Assembly (NCBI GenBank): GCA_022822575.1
Contig: JAJEBJ010000406.1
Coordinates: 1 to 21,157 of the forward strand
From: Alphaproteobacteria bacterium
GTDB taxonomy: Bacteria; Pseudomonadota; Alphaproteobacteria; SP197
Direction: 5' to 3'
DNA length: 21,157 nt
The first letter of the stretch is position 1. Each line of letters starts with the position of its first letter. Positions 1-6,471 of the stretch are shown here, in pieces. The notes under the pieces are model-generated. The model worked only from the letters and a program-made list of their open reading frames with translations. It ran no database searches and was not told the origin of the DNA. The position numbers were made by a program, and so were the translations under genes.

Positions 1-173
1 CACATCTGCCCTGACGACGCACTCGACGCTCTCCCTGGAGAAACGCAAGCACCTGGAAATCGCTGAAGGTCAGGCGGGTGCTGCCGGCATCGAGGCAACC
101 TCGCCATGTGACGTCGTTGCCGTAAGAGCGGAGACCTCGTGACCTGACACCAAGACTCTTCGTCCTTCGCCAG
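1..173. other. left-edge stretch, no gene assigned
   Basis: Both strands hold a short open frame running off the window edge. On the plus strand a frame from base 2 stays open for 46 codons to a TGA at 140-142. On the minus strand a frame that reads YGNDVTWRGCLDAG and then RLTFSDFQVLAF runs leftwards past base 1, with mostly G or C at third codon positions. Either could be the end of a neighbouring gene. I recognise no family in either and see no start codon with a ribosome site. Sequence to the left is required to decide. Confidence 0.2.
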
Positions 174-596
174 CTACCGCAAGGGGTTGACGATCTGAAG
201 CCCTCGGAAATCGCGTTCGTTATCCGTCACAACCACGCAGTCGTTCACCTCCGCCACAGCTGCGAGGATCATGTCGAGAGCGCTGCGCGGGCGACCCTCC
301 GCCTTGCCTTCGGCCATCAAGCGGGCCCAGATCAGACCGGCCTTGTCGTCAAATGACAGTATGCGCCCCGCAAAGAGCGCTTGAGGTCCTTCTCCGCCTG
401 CAAACCAGGCTTCGAGGCCGTCCCTCTTCCTGCCGCTGGGCATTTCGAGAATGCCGCGCCGAATCTCGGCAATAGTCAGTGAGGAGACAAACAGGTCTTC
501 GTCGCGCTGGCCGGCCATCCATTCGATAAGGTGCTCGGATGGTTGCGGCTTGACAGCGTTGCTGATGATGTTGGTATCGAGGAGATATCGCGTCAA
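174..596 (-). CDS. vapC: PIN-domain ribonuclease toxin, VapC/FitB type
   Basis: This 140-residue protein is a complete PIN domain, the Mg-dependent RNase fold of VapC toxins. The acidic metal-binding residues are visible: D7 in LLDTN, E44 in LTIAEIRRG, D108 in SALDMILAA, and D125/D129 in TDNERDF. The length and the IAEIRRGI pattern resemble the FitB-like branch. The start is a TTG at 596-594 that overlaps the TGA stop of the upstream antitoxin by 4 nt, so translation is probably coupled and toxin output held down by the weak start. The pair fits a type II toxin-antitoxin system in which free toxin cleaves RNA and the complex represses its own promoter. The RNA target cannot be read from the sequence. 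Confidence 0.88.
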   Translation of the reverse strand: MTRYLLDTNIISNAVKPQPSEHLIEWMAGQRDEDLFVSSLTIAEIRRGILEMPSGRKRDGLEAWFAGGEGPQALFAGRILSFDDKAGLIWARLMAEGKAEGRPRSALDMILAAVAEVNDCVVVTDNERDFRGLQIVNPLR

Positions 597-895
597 AGAT
601 CGACCCTGCGTCCTTCAATCCGCGGCCGCGACAGGTCGAGATCGGCACCGACCAACGGCGAGCGGCGGAGCGCTGCCAGAATCCCGCCAGGCTTTCGCGG
701 ACCATCCGCAACCAGCGCCTTGACCGCAGCTCGTGCCCGATCCGCCTCCGGCCCGTCTTCGGCCAGGCGACGCGCAAGTGTGCGCAGCATTTCCCGGTCG
801 GTTTCGAGCGCCATGACCTCAAACCGCTTGAAGCCACGCTGTTCCAGACGCGCTCGATAGTTCCTGGTCGCCCTTTGCTGTGCTGCGTTGGTCAC
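593..895 (-). CDS. antitoxin partner of the PIN toxin
   Basis: This 100-residue protein precedes the PIN toxin and overlaps it by 4 nt. I chose the GTG at 895-893 because a strong GGAGG (902-906 on the complement) lies 6 nt upstream; the frame continues further upstream but has no comparable start. The N-terminal half (RNYRARLEQRG, then FEVMALETDREM) looks like a short DNA-binding segment followed by a helix. The C-terminal tail GGILAALRRSPLVGADLDL resembles the toxin-wrapping tails of VapB/Phd-like antitoxins. The role is neutralising the toxin and autoregulating the operon. The exact antitoxin superfamily (ribbon-helix-helix or AbrB-like) is not certain, so I give no symbol. Confidence 0.8.
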   Translation of the reverse strand: MTNAAQQRATRNYRARLEQRGFKRFEVMALETDREMLRTLARRLAEDGPEADRARAAVKALVADGPRKPGGILAALRRSPLVGADLDLSRPRIEGRRVDL

Positions 896-920
896 GGTCG
901 GCCTCCAATCTATAGCTGGA

Positions 921-949
921 CATATATACCAGATCTGTTTTCCCGGCAA
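921..949 (-). promoter_or_regulatory. candidate sigma-70 promoter of the first toxin-antitoxin operon
   Basis: On the minus strand a -35-like TTGCCG (949-944) is followed after 17 nt by TATATG (926-921). This lies just upstream of the GGAGG and GTG of the antitoxin. The AT-rich TATATA stretch stands out against its GC-rich surroundings. It is a visual match only. Confidence 0.4.
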
Positions 950-1070
950 GCGAGAACAGGAACCCAGCCGTCGTGCAGGTGCCAGGTTTACACCGGCGGG
1001 CAGAACGTCATGACCGTCAGGAATCGTGTCTGCGGCGCGACCCCTGAATTGCGGCCTGCAGAATTCATGC

Positions 1071-1259
1071 ACCGACCGCGCCGACGCTACGATCGCGCAC
1101 ACCTCCTTGGACCGCCTCATTCAGCCGGAGGATATCGCCCACGCCTGCCTGTTTCTGCTCTCGGACAAGGCGTCGTTCATCACCGGCATCGACATGGCCG
1201 TCGATGGAGCGATCATGGCCAAGCTCTTGCCGGGAGCGCTCACGGCGGTCACGACATGA
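1071..1259 (+). pseudogene. C-terminal remnant of a short-chain dehydrogenase/reductase
   Basis: The open frame reading SLDRLIQPEDIAHACLFLLS and then FITGIDMAVDGA is the classic C-terminal end of SDR enzymes (the PEDIA...LFLLSD...ITG...VDGG region). Everything upstream is missing: the TGxxxGxG cofactor motif, the NAG motif and the YxxxK catalytic motif cannot be found in the 175 nt before it in any frame. Recognisable similarity begins around 1071-1080. The remnant ends at a TGA (1257-1259) and overlaps the 3' end of the convergent permease gene by 11 nt. I infer a gene truncated by recombination, possibly when the neighbouring toxin-antitoxin module arrived. It is not expected to make an active enzyme. 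Confidence 0.7.
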
Positions 1260-2289
1260 AGGCTGCGAACAAGAGCCCGCTCAGGATCGCGCCGGCGATG
1301 CCGAAGCAGAGGTAGGCGGCGAACACCTGCCGGCGCACGATCGACCACACGGCTACCATGGCCGGGATGCAGCTCACCGCGCCTGCCACCATGAACGCCA
1401 TGGCGGCGCCCGGACCCATGCCCTGCTCCATGAGGCCGGAGACGAGCGCGGGCGCGGCGTAGCCGTTGAGGTAGGCGGGCGCACCCACCAGCGCGCCCAT
1501 CACGATAGGCCACAGTCCTTCCCCGCCGACGACGCCGGCGATCATCTCGGCCGGCACGTAGGTGACGAGCAGGCCCTCGATCAGATAGGCCAGCACGAGC
1601 CATTTCACGAGGAAGCACGCATTCGCGGTCCCTTCGGTGCGGAATGCGGCCCGCCGGGCCGGCTCCCGCCAGAAGCGCCAGACCGGTTCACCCTCTTCCA
1701 ACCCGCTGGAGGTTCCGCAGCTTCCCCCGCCCGCGCCTGGGCGGAGCGGTTCGGCGAAGGCGCCGCGCGAGACGAGCAGGCGCGCCCCGAAGCCACCGAA
1801 GAGCCCGAGCGCCACCGCCGCAGCGGCCTTGCCCACCGCGAAGTCCCAGCCGAGCGTGCCGGCGGTGAAGAGCATGCTGGAGGGATCGATGAGCGGCGAT
1901 GACAGCCAGAACGCCATGATCACCGAGAGTGGGACGCCCATGGCAAGCAGCCCTGCGATAAGGGGAATGACCTCGCACGAGCAGAACGGCGCGAGTCCGC
2001 CGATGAGCGCCGCGAGCACGATCATGCGCGTCTCGCGACCCTCGAAGGCGCGGGGGACGAGCGCGGTGGCCCCTGTCGCCTTCAGGGCCGCAATGAGCAT
2101 GACGGCTGCGGCAATGTAGGGCAGGGTTCCGGCAAACGCTTCGGCAGCGATGAGGAGGATGTCCACGACGTTCGCCGCATCCAGCAGCGCGACCGCAACT
2201 GGGATGAGGAGGATCAACGTCCAGGCGGACAGCGAGCCCCGCGCGCCCGTGTGGAGGACGTGGACACTGCGAAGAACGAGCGCGGTCAC
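1249..2289 (-). CDS. arsP: ArsP-type permease (UPF0718/COG0701 family)
   Basis: This 346-residue membrane protein has about eight to ten hydrophobic segments and two blocks typical of the COG0701/DUF318 permeases: PFCSCEVIPLIAGLLAMG (C103, C105) followed by WLSSPLIDPSSML, and in the second half GALVGAPAYLNGYAAP. Characterised members (ArsP) export trivalent organoarsenicals such as methylarsenite and roxarsone derivatives, with cysteines of this kind implicated. The start is a GTG at 2289-2287 that overlaps the TGA of the upstream ArsR gene by 4 nt, so the two form an operon. The substrate is inferred from family and neighbour; some relatives in this family have no known substrate. A further Cys lies in the hydrophilic central loop (GGSCGTSSG). 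Confidence 0.78.
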   Translation of the reverse strand: MTALVLRSVHVLHTGARGSLSAWTLILLIPVAVALLDAANVVDILLIAAEAFAGTLPYIAAAVMLIAALKATGATALVPRAFEGRETRMIVLAALIGGLAPFCSCEVIPLIAGLLAMGVPLSVIMAFWLSSPLIDPSSMLFTAGTLGWDFAVGKAAAAVALGLFGGFGARLLVSRGAFAEPLRPGAGGGSCGTSSGLEEGEPVWRFWREPARRAAFRTEGTANACFLVKWLVLAYLIEGLLVTYVPAEMIAGVVGGEGLWPIVMGALVGAPAYLNGYAAPALVSGLMEQGMGPGAAMAFMVAGAVSCIPAMVAVWSIVRRQVFAAYLCFGIAGAILSGLLFAAFMS

Positions 2290-2669
2290 TTCTCCTGTCC
2301 TTCCAGCGCAGCCCGTGCGGCAAGAGCCTCGGGCGAGGGCCTGGCGTCGGCGCAGCACGCTTCCAGCAAGAAGGCGGCGAGGGCTTCGATGCGACGATAG
2401 GCGGCGCGGTTGATGACAGTGCGGCCTCGGCGCTCCTGATTCACCAATCCGCCCGCAGCGAGAAATCCCAGGTGGTGAGCCAGAGTGGAGGCCGGGATGG
2501 CCGTGCGTTCCTGTATCTCGCCCACAGTCAGCCCGTTTGCGCCGGCGCGCACCAGTAGCCGCAGTACCATGAGCCTCGGCTCGGAGCCGCAGGCAGCGAA
2601 TCCCTGTGCCGCTTCCTCCAGCACCAAGGCAGCAAGGAACGGCCCGTGATCATGTTGCTTCATATCCAT
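2286..2669 (-). CDS. arsR: ArsR/SmtB-family repressor with vicinal cysteines
   Basis: This protein of about 127 residues has an ArsR-type winged helix at residues 30-95: LTVGEIQERTAIPASTLAHH is the recognition region, then LVNQERRGRTVI is the wing. Cysteines are C27 and a vicinal pair C105-C106 in LLEACCADA, placed at the C-terminal helix. Vicinal pairs at this position bind As(III) or methylarsenite in several ArsR proteins; the canonical CVC motif of plasmid-type ArsR is absent. I start at ATG 2669; ATG 2663 is equally possible. An upstream extension to ATG 2729 is unlikely because it would contain the candidate -35. It is coupled to the permease gene by a GTGA overlap and probably represses both. 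Confidence 0.85.
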   Translation of the reverse strand: MDMKQHDHGPFLAALVLEEAAQGFAACGSEPRLMVLRLLVRAGANGLTVGEIQERTAIPASTLAHHLGFLAAGGLVNQERRGRTVINRAAYRRIEALAAFLLEACCADARPSPEALAARAALEGQEK

Positions 2670-2670
2670 A

Positions 2671-2704
2671 TAACTAGTTGTGTAGTTCTCTTGTCGAATG
2701 TCAA
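2671..2704 (-). promoter_or_regulatory. candidate arsR-arsP promoter and operator
   Basis: On the minus strand a perfect -35 hexamer TTGACA lies at 2704-2699, immediately upstream of the arsR start. The -10 is unclear; a 17-nt spacer gives ACAACT, a poor match. An 8-bp perfect palindrome AACTAGTT (2672-2679) covers the -10 position and is a plausible ArsR operator half-site region. The segment is notably AT-rich for this genome. With so little room before the ATG at 2669, the transcript would have a very short leader. Confidence 0.4.
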
Positions 2705-2807
2705 GGACTGCTCTGCTTTGGGAATCCATGCAGTCTGCGGTTTTCGGAACGCGCCCGTGGCGCAGGATCCGGCCGCCTGCTGGAAGGGCCGAGCGATCCA
2801 GGAGGCG

Positions 2808-3296
2808 TCAGTCGGGACGGGAGAGGCCCAGGCGCTCGTGCCACTCGGCCAGCGATTCCTCCGGGTAGCCGTCGTACTGCCGATCCTTCGGCCCGATGCG
2901 TGCCTCGACCCAGGAGGGCTTGTCCGCGAGCATCAGGTGGGTGCATTCGGGAGGGCGTGGGAGTTCGGTGTCGATGGCGGAGGCAAGGGGGTGAACGAGT
3001 TCCGGCCAGCGCGGGTCCCAAAGCCATAGCGAGGTGCCGCAACGAGCGCAGAAGCTTCGCTGGGCCGGGCTGATCTCCTCGCGTCCGTCCTCGCGCATCA
3101 CCGCGTGGTAGACGCTGCGATTCTCGTCCCCCTCGACCTCGAGGCTCTCGTAGTCGGCGCCGAGGTTGATCGCGTAGCCCCCGCCGCCACCGGTCTTTCG
3201 ACAGATGCTGCAGTAGCAGAGGTTGAAGGGATAGGGGTGGGCGGAACGCACACGGAACCGGATGGCGCCGCACTGGCACGAACCTTCCAGCAGCAT
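2808..3296 (-). CDS. GFA/CENP-V family zinc-binding protein
   Basis: The 162-residue protein begins with SCQCGAIRFRV (C7, C9), followed by LCYCSICRKTGGG (C27, C29, C32) and FCARCGTSLW (C83, C86). This is the cysteine layout of the GFA family, where the cysteines bind one structural and one looser zinc. The name-giving member was proposed to catalyse glutathione-formaldehyde condensation, but that enzymatic role is disputed and most GFA proteins have no established function. A GAGGGA lies about 10 nt before the ATG. It is followed on the same strand by the arsR promoter region. No partner in formaldehyde oxidation is nearby, so I would not assign a reaction. Confidence 0.85.
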   Translation of the reverse strand: MLLEGSCQCGAIRFRVRSAHPYPFNLCYCSICRKTGGGGGYAINLGADYESLEVEGDENRSVYHAVMREDGREEISPAQRSFCARCGTSLWLWDPRWPELVHPLASAIDTELPRPPECTHLMLADKPSWVEARIGPKDRQYDGYPEESLAEWHERLGLSRPD

Positions 3297-3383
3297 GACG
3301 GGATCCCTCGCTTCGGTTTCCCGTCACTTTCCGTCATCGGCAAGGTTCGAGGCAAGCGGCCACGTCGACTTCGGACTGAGGGT

Positions 3384-3839
3384 TCAGGGACGGTCGAGGC
3401 GGCCTTTCGGGGGGTCGTCAACGGGTTCCCACTCGCCTTCGATGGTGCGGCCGCCGGGACGCGACTGCGCGGTGGCGACGTGGATGAAACGGCCGAGTGC
3501 GAGAGCGAGGATGCCGCGGAACGGGGGCAGGAGGAGCAGGAACCCCACCGCGTCGCTGAAGAAACCCGGGACCAGAAGCATCACGCCGGCGACGAGAATG
3601 CAGGCGCCGGCGAACATGTCGCCCAGCGGCAATCCGCCCTGGCGCAGGGTGGTGCGCACCCTTTCGAGCGTCGAGCGGCCCTGGTGGCGCACGATGGCCG
3701 CGCCAGCAACGGCCGTCGCGACACAAAGCGCGACCGTCCACCAGGCGCCGACGAAACCGCCGACCTCGACGAGCAGCCACACCTCGACGAGGGGAAGGCC
3801 GATGAAGAGGGCGAGGAGAAGGATGGGCATGGCGTTCAT
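3384..3839 (-). CDS. fxsA: FxsA family membrane protein
   Basis: The 151-residue protein carries the FxsA signature: an N-terminal membrane segment (about residues 4-22), a second hydrophobic stretch around residues 28-46, the RHQGRSTLERVR region, and a long hydrophobic block GDMFAGACILVAGVMLLVPG then FFSDAVGFLLLLPPFR. In E. coli FxsA overproduction relieves phage T7 exclusion in F-plasmid cells; the normal role is unknown. An internal ATG (3830) could also be the start; neither has a strong ribosome site. It is divergent from the tim44-like gene, an arrangement common in Alphaproteobacteria. The 124-nt gap between them (3840-3963) must hold both promoters, but I see no convincing hexamers. 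Confidence 0.88.
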   Translation of the reverse strand: MNAMPILLLALFIGLPLVEVWLLVEVGGFVGAWWTVALCVATAVAGAAIVRHQGRSTLERVRTTLRQGGLPLGDMFAGACILVAGVMLLVPGFFSDAVGFLLLLPPFRGILALALGRFIHVATAQSRPGGRTIEGEWEPVDDPPKGRLDRP

Positions 3840-3963
3840 CTATAGGGGTGTTGGCCGGATCGCGCCACTGGCGACTCGACCCCGGCGCAGCAAGGGACTA
3901 GATTGCGAGGGAGGCGGCATCGCGCATGTTGCCGGACGACGATTCGACGTGGCGGGCGGATTC

Positions 3964-4614
3964 GTGGACATTCTGATCTTCGCCGTGCTGGCGGCAGTGA
4001 TCTTCTTCAAACTGTTCAATGTCCTTGGGCGGCGAACCGGGAACGAACAGCCGCCGCCAGCGCCGATGCCCGGTCCGGTCGCCGACAACGATGATCAGGG
4101 AACCGTACTGCCCTTCAGGCGCGAGGAAAAGGACGACGCCGAGGCCGACGGTTCGGGAGATCCCCTCGCCCAGGGTCTCGACAGGATCAGGCGCGCCGAT
4201 CGCGGCTTCAACGTGGACGAGTTCCACGCCGGCGCGCGCCAGGCGTTCGGCATGATCCTCGATGCCTTCCACAAGGGCGATCTCGAACCTGTCCGGGGGT
4301 TCCTCGACGACGAGGTCCATCGCAGTTTCAGCCAGGCCATTGACGATCGCGACCAGCACGGCACGATGCGGCAGATCGAATTGGTGGCCATCGTCGACTG
4401 CGAAGCCATTGAAGCCGTCATGAGCGGCCGCCAGGCAAGCGTCACGGTGCGCTTCCGCTCCAACCAGATCGACGTGGTCAAGGACAGCGAGAACCGCATC
4501 ATCGCCGGAGATCCGACGAGCACCATCGAGGTGACGGATATCTGGACATTCTCCCGCGACACCCGTGCACGCGATCCCAACTGGCTGCTGGTCGCCACCC
4601 GCAGCCCCGCCTGA
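3964..4614 (+). CDS. Tim44/TimA-like domain protein, membrane anchored
   Basis: The 216-residue protein starts with a single transmembrane helix (residues 2-20, ILIFAVLAAVIFFKLFNVLG) followed by RRTGNEQ, the standard N-terminus of alphaproteobacterial Tim44-like proteins. An acidic, proline-rich linker follows (about 27-75), then a Tim44-like domain (about 85-215) with FHAGARQAFGMILDAFHKGD and ending in the WTFSRD...NWLLVATR pattern. Mitochondrial Tim44 tethers Hsp70 to the import channel; bacterial relatives are inner-membrane proteins linked to membrane-protein assembly. I chose GTG 3964, preceded by GGGCGGA, because it places the helix at the N-terminus as in homologues. It is the first gene of the long plus-strand train and ends 1 nt before mltA. 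Confidence 0.85.
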   Translation: MDILIFAVLAAVIFFKLFNVLGRRTGNEQPPPAPMPGPVADNDDQGTVLPFRREEKDDAEADGSGDPLAQGLDRIRRADRGFNVDEFHAGARQAFGMILDAFHKGDLEPVRGFLDDEVHRSFSQAIDDRDQHGTMRQIELVAIVDCEAIEAVMSGRQASVTVRFRSNQIDVVKDSENRIIAGDPTSTIEVTDIWTFSRDTRARDPNWLLVATRSPA

Positions 4615-4615
4615 C

Positions 4616-5713
4616 GTGGCGGGCTTATGCCGGCTGGCCATTCCGGCGCTCCTTGGTCTCATGCTCACCGCAACCGGGTGTGACCACGGCCGAGAGCGCC
4701 CTTCGGCCTTCGGCCTCCAGGATGCGCACTTTGCCGACATCCCGGGCTGGAACGAGGACGACCACGCGGAGGCCTTTGCCGCCTTCGTGATCTCCTGTGA
4801 GGCCATCGAACGGCAGGACCCGGACATCCCCCTTGGTCGCAAGCCCGCCATGGCGACCGTGTCACTGTGGCAGGAACGATGCCGGTTGGCCCGCAACACC
4901 GCCGGCAGCGGCGCGAAGGCCTTCTTCGAGACCTGGTTCCGGCCCTGGCGCGTGACCGGATCCGGCGGAAGCCTCTTCACCGGGTACTTCGAACCCCTCC
5001 TCGCGGGTTCAAGGACAAGGACCGGGCCCTGGCTCTGGCCGATCTACCGGAAGCCGGACGATCTGTCGCCGCTTCCCGACCGCGCCGCCATCGATGCCGG
5101 CGCCCTTGACGGCATGGGTCTCGAGCTCCTCTGGGTCGACGACCCTGTCGATGCCTTCTTCCTGCATGTCCAGGGAAGCGGCAGGGTGCGCCTCGAGGAC
5201 GGCAGCGAGGTCCTTCTCGGATACGCCGGTGGCAACGGCCACCCCTATACGTCGATCGGCAAGGAACTCATCCGGCGCGGCGAGATCGCGGCCGACGACA
5301 TCTCCATGGCGTCGATCCGGGCCTGGCTTGCCTCCCGTCCGGACGAGGCGGCCGGCCTCCTCGCTCTCAACCGCAGCTATGTCTTCTTCCGCGAGCTTGA
5401 GGGCGAGGGACCGGTGGGGGCCCAGGGAGTACCCCTGACGCCAGGGCGCAGTCTCGCCGTGGACGACGCCTTCTTCGCCTACGGGGTGCCTCTTTGGCTG
5501 GAGACGACCCTGCCCGACGGCGCGCCGTGGCAGCGCCTCATGATCGCCCAGGACACCGGCAGCGCCATTACCGGCGCGGTGCGCGGCGACATCTTTTTCG
5601 GCGCCGGCGACTGGGCCGCCCGGATGGCCGGCGCCATGAAATCGTCAGGACGTGCCTGGGTCCTGCTGCCGGCGACCATCGCGGTCTCGCTGATGGCCTC
5701 TGCCGAACCATGA
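4616..5713 (+). CDS. mltA: membrane-bound lytic murein transglycosylase A
   Basis: This 365-residue protein has a lipoprotein signal peptide ending in LTATGC (acylated C22 predicted), so it should be anchored in the outer membrane facing the periplasm. The MltA domain is shown by FTGYFEPLLAGSR, FFLHVQGSGRV and HPYTSIGKEL. The 3D (three-Asp) domain near the C-terminus contains AQDTGSAITG (D313), GDIFFG (D325) and GAGDWA (D332). By comparison with E. coli MltA, D325 is the likely catalytic acid. It cleaves peptidoglycan glycan strands to 1,6-anhydro-muropeptides. The start is GTG 4616, one base after the tim44-like stop; the stop overlaps lutA in an ATGA. Tim44-mltA-smr is a familiar alphaproteobacterial cluster. 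Confidence 0.93.
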   Translation: MAGLCRLAIPALLGLMLTATGCDHGRERPSAFGLQDAHFADIPGWNEDDHAEAFAAFVISCEAIERQDPDIPLGRKPAMATVSLWQERCRLARNTAGSGAKAFFETWFRPWRVTGSGGSLFTGYFEPLLAGSRTRTGPWLWPIYRKPDDLSPLPDRAAIDAGALDGMGLELLWVDDPVDAFFLHVQGSGRVRLEDGSEVLLGYAGGNGHPYTSIGKELIRRGEIAADDISMASIRAWLASRPDEAAGLLALNRSYVFFRELEGEGPVGAQGVPLTPGRSLAVDDAFFAYGVPLWLETTLPDGAPWQRLMIAQDTGSAITGAVRGDIFFGAGDWAARMAGAMKSSGRAWVLLPATIAVSLMASAEP

Positions 5714-6471
5714 CGCCGACCCGACCCCGCGTGGCGCTTCTCGTCACCTGTCTCGTCGATCTCTTCCGTCCGTCGGTCGGTTTTGCCGCGGTTCGCCTGC
5801 TCGAGGATGCCGGGTGCGAGGTCAAGGTCCCGGCGCAATCGTGCTGCGGGCAGCCGGCCTACAATTCAGGCGAGCGGCACCTTGCCATGAAGGTCGCCCG
5901 GACCATGCTCGATGCGCTGGAAGACTTCGACTACGTGGTGGCGCCCTCGGGCTCGTGCGCCGGCATGGTGATGCGGCACTACCCCACCCTCTTTGCCGGA
6001 ACCCGTGACGAGGAGCGCGCCCGCGCCCTCAGCCAGCGAACCTTCGAACTCACCCGATTTCTCGTCGAGGTCCGGGGCGTCACGACGACGGGAAGCCGCT
6101 TCGACGGGACGGTCACCTGGCACGATTCATGCTCGTGCCTGCGCGAGGCCGGCACCCGGGAGGCCCCGAGGACCCTGCTCGCGGCCGTCGAGGGCACGGT
6201 CCTCAAGGAGGCGAAGGACCGGGAGGTCTGTTGCGGATTCGGTGGCACTTTCTGCGTCAAGTATCCCGCCATCTCCACCGCCATGGCGAAGGACAAGGCG
6301 GCGAGTCTCGAGGAAACGGGCGCCGACACGGTCCTCTCGGCCGATCTCGGTTGCCTGCTCAACATTGCCGGGATTCTGCGGCGCCAGGGCTCGCGCATGA
6401 AAGTGCGTCACGTGGCGGAGGTGCTGGCGAATGACGCGGCAGGGCCTGCCATCGGCGAGGCGAAGCCGTGA
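5710..6471 (+). CDS. lutA: LutA/LldE, lactate oxidation Fe-S subunit
   Basis: The 253-residue protein contains two CCG (DUF224) domains: VTCLVDLF with C14, SCCGQPAYNSG with C45-C46, and C83 in SGSCAG; then C141/C143 in HDSCSCLRE, C174-C175 in VCCGFGGTFC, and C215. These motifs bind iron-sulfur clusters in LutA, GlpC and heterodisulfide reductase subunit B. LutABC oxidises L-lactate to pyruvate and passes electrons to the respiratory chain. The ATG overlaps the mltA stop (ATGA) and its own stop overlaps the lutB start (GTGA), so the genes are co-translated. No lactate permease (LctP/LutP) or GntR-type LutR/LldR regulator is visible in the window. Confidence 0.92.
   Translation: MTPTRPRVALLVTCLVDLFRPSVGFAAVRLLEDAGCEVKVPAQSCCGQPAYNSGERHLAMKVARTMLDALEDFDYVVAPSGSCAGMVMRHYPTLFAGTRDEERARALSQRTFELTRFLVEVRGVTTTGSRFDGTVTWHDSCSCLREAGTREAPRTLLAAVEGTVLKEAKDREVCCGFGGTFCVKYPAISTAMAKDKAASLEETGADTVLSADLGCLLNIAGILRRQGSRMKVRHVAEVLANDAAGPAIGEAKP

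Noticed and set aside
2670..2729. N-terminal extension of arsR to an ATG at 2729
   Set aside because: The extension would contain the perfect TTGACA and the AACTAGTT palindrome, and it adds residues not expected in the ArsR family.
3898..4980. 360-codon open frame antisense to the tim44-like gene and mltA
   Set aside because: It spans two well-supported genes in tandem and has no recognisable domain.
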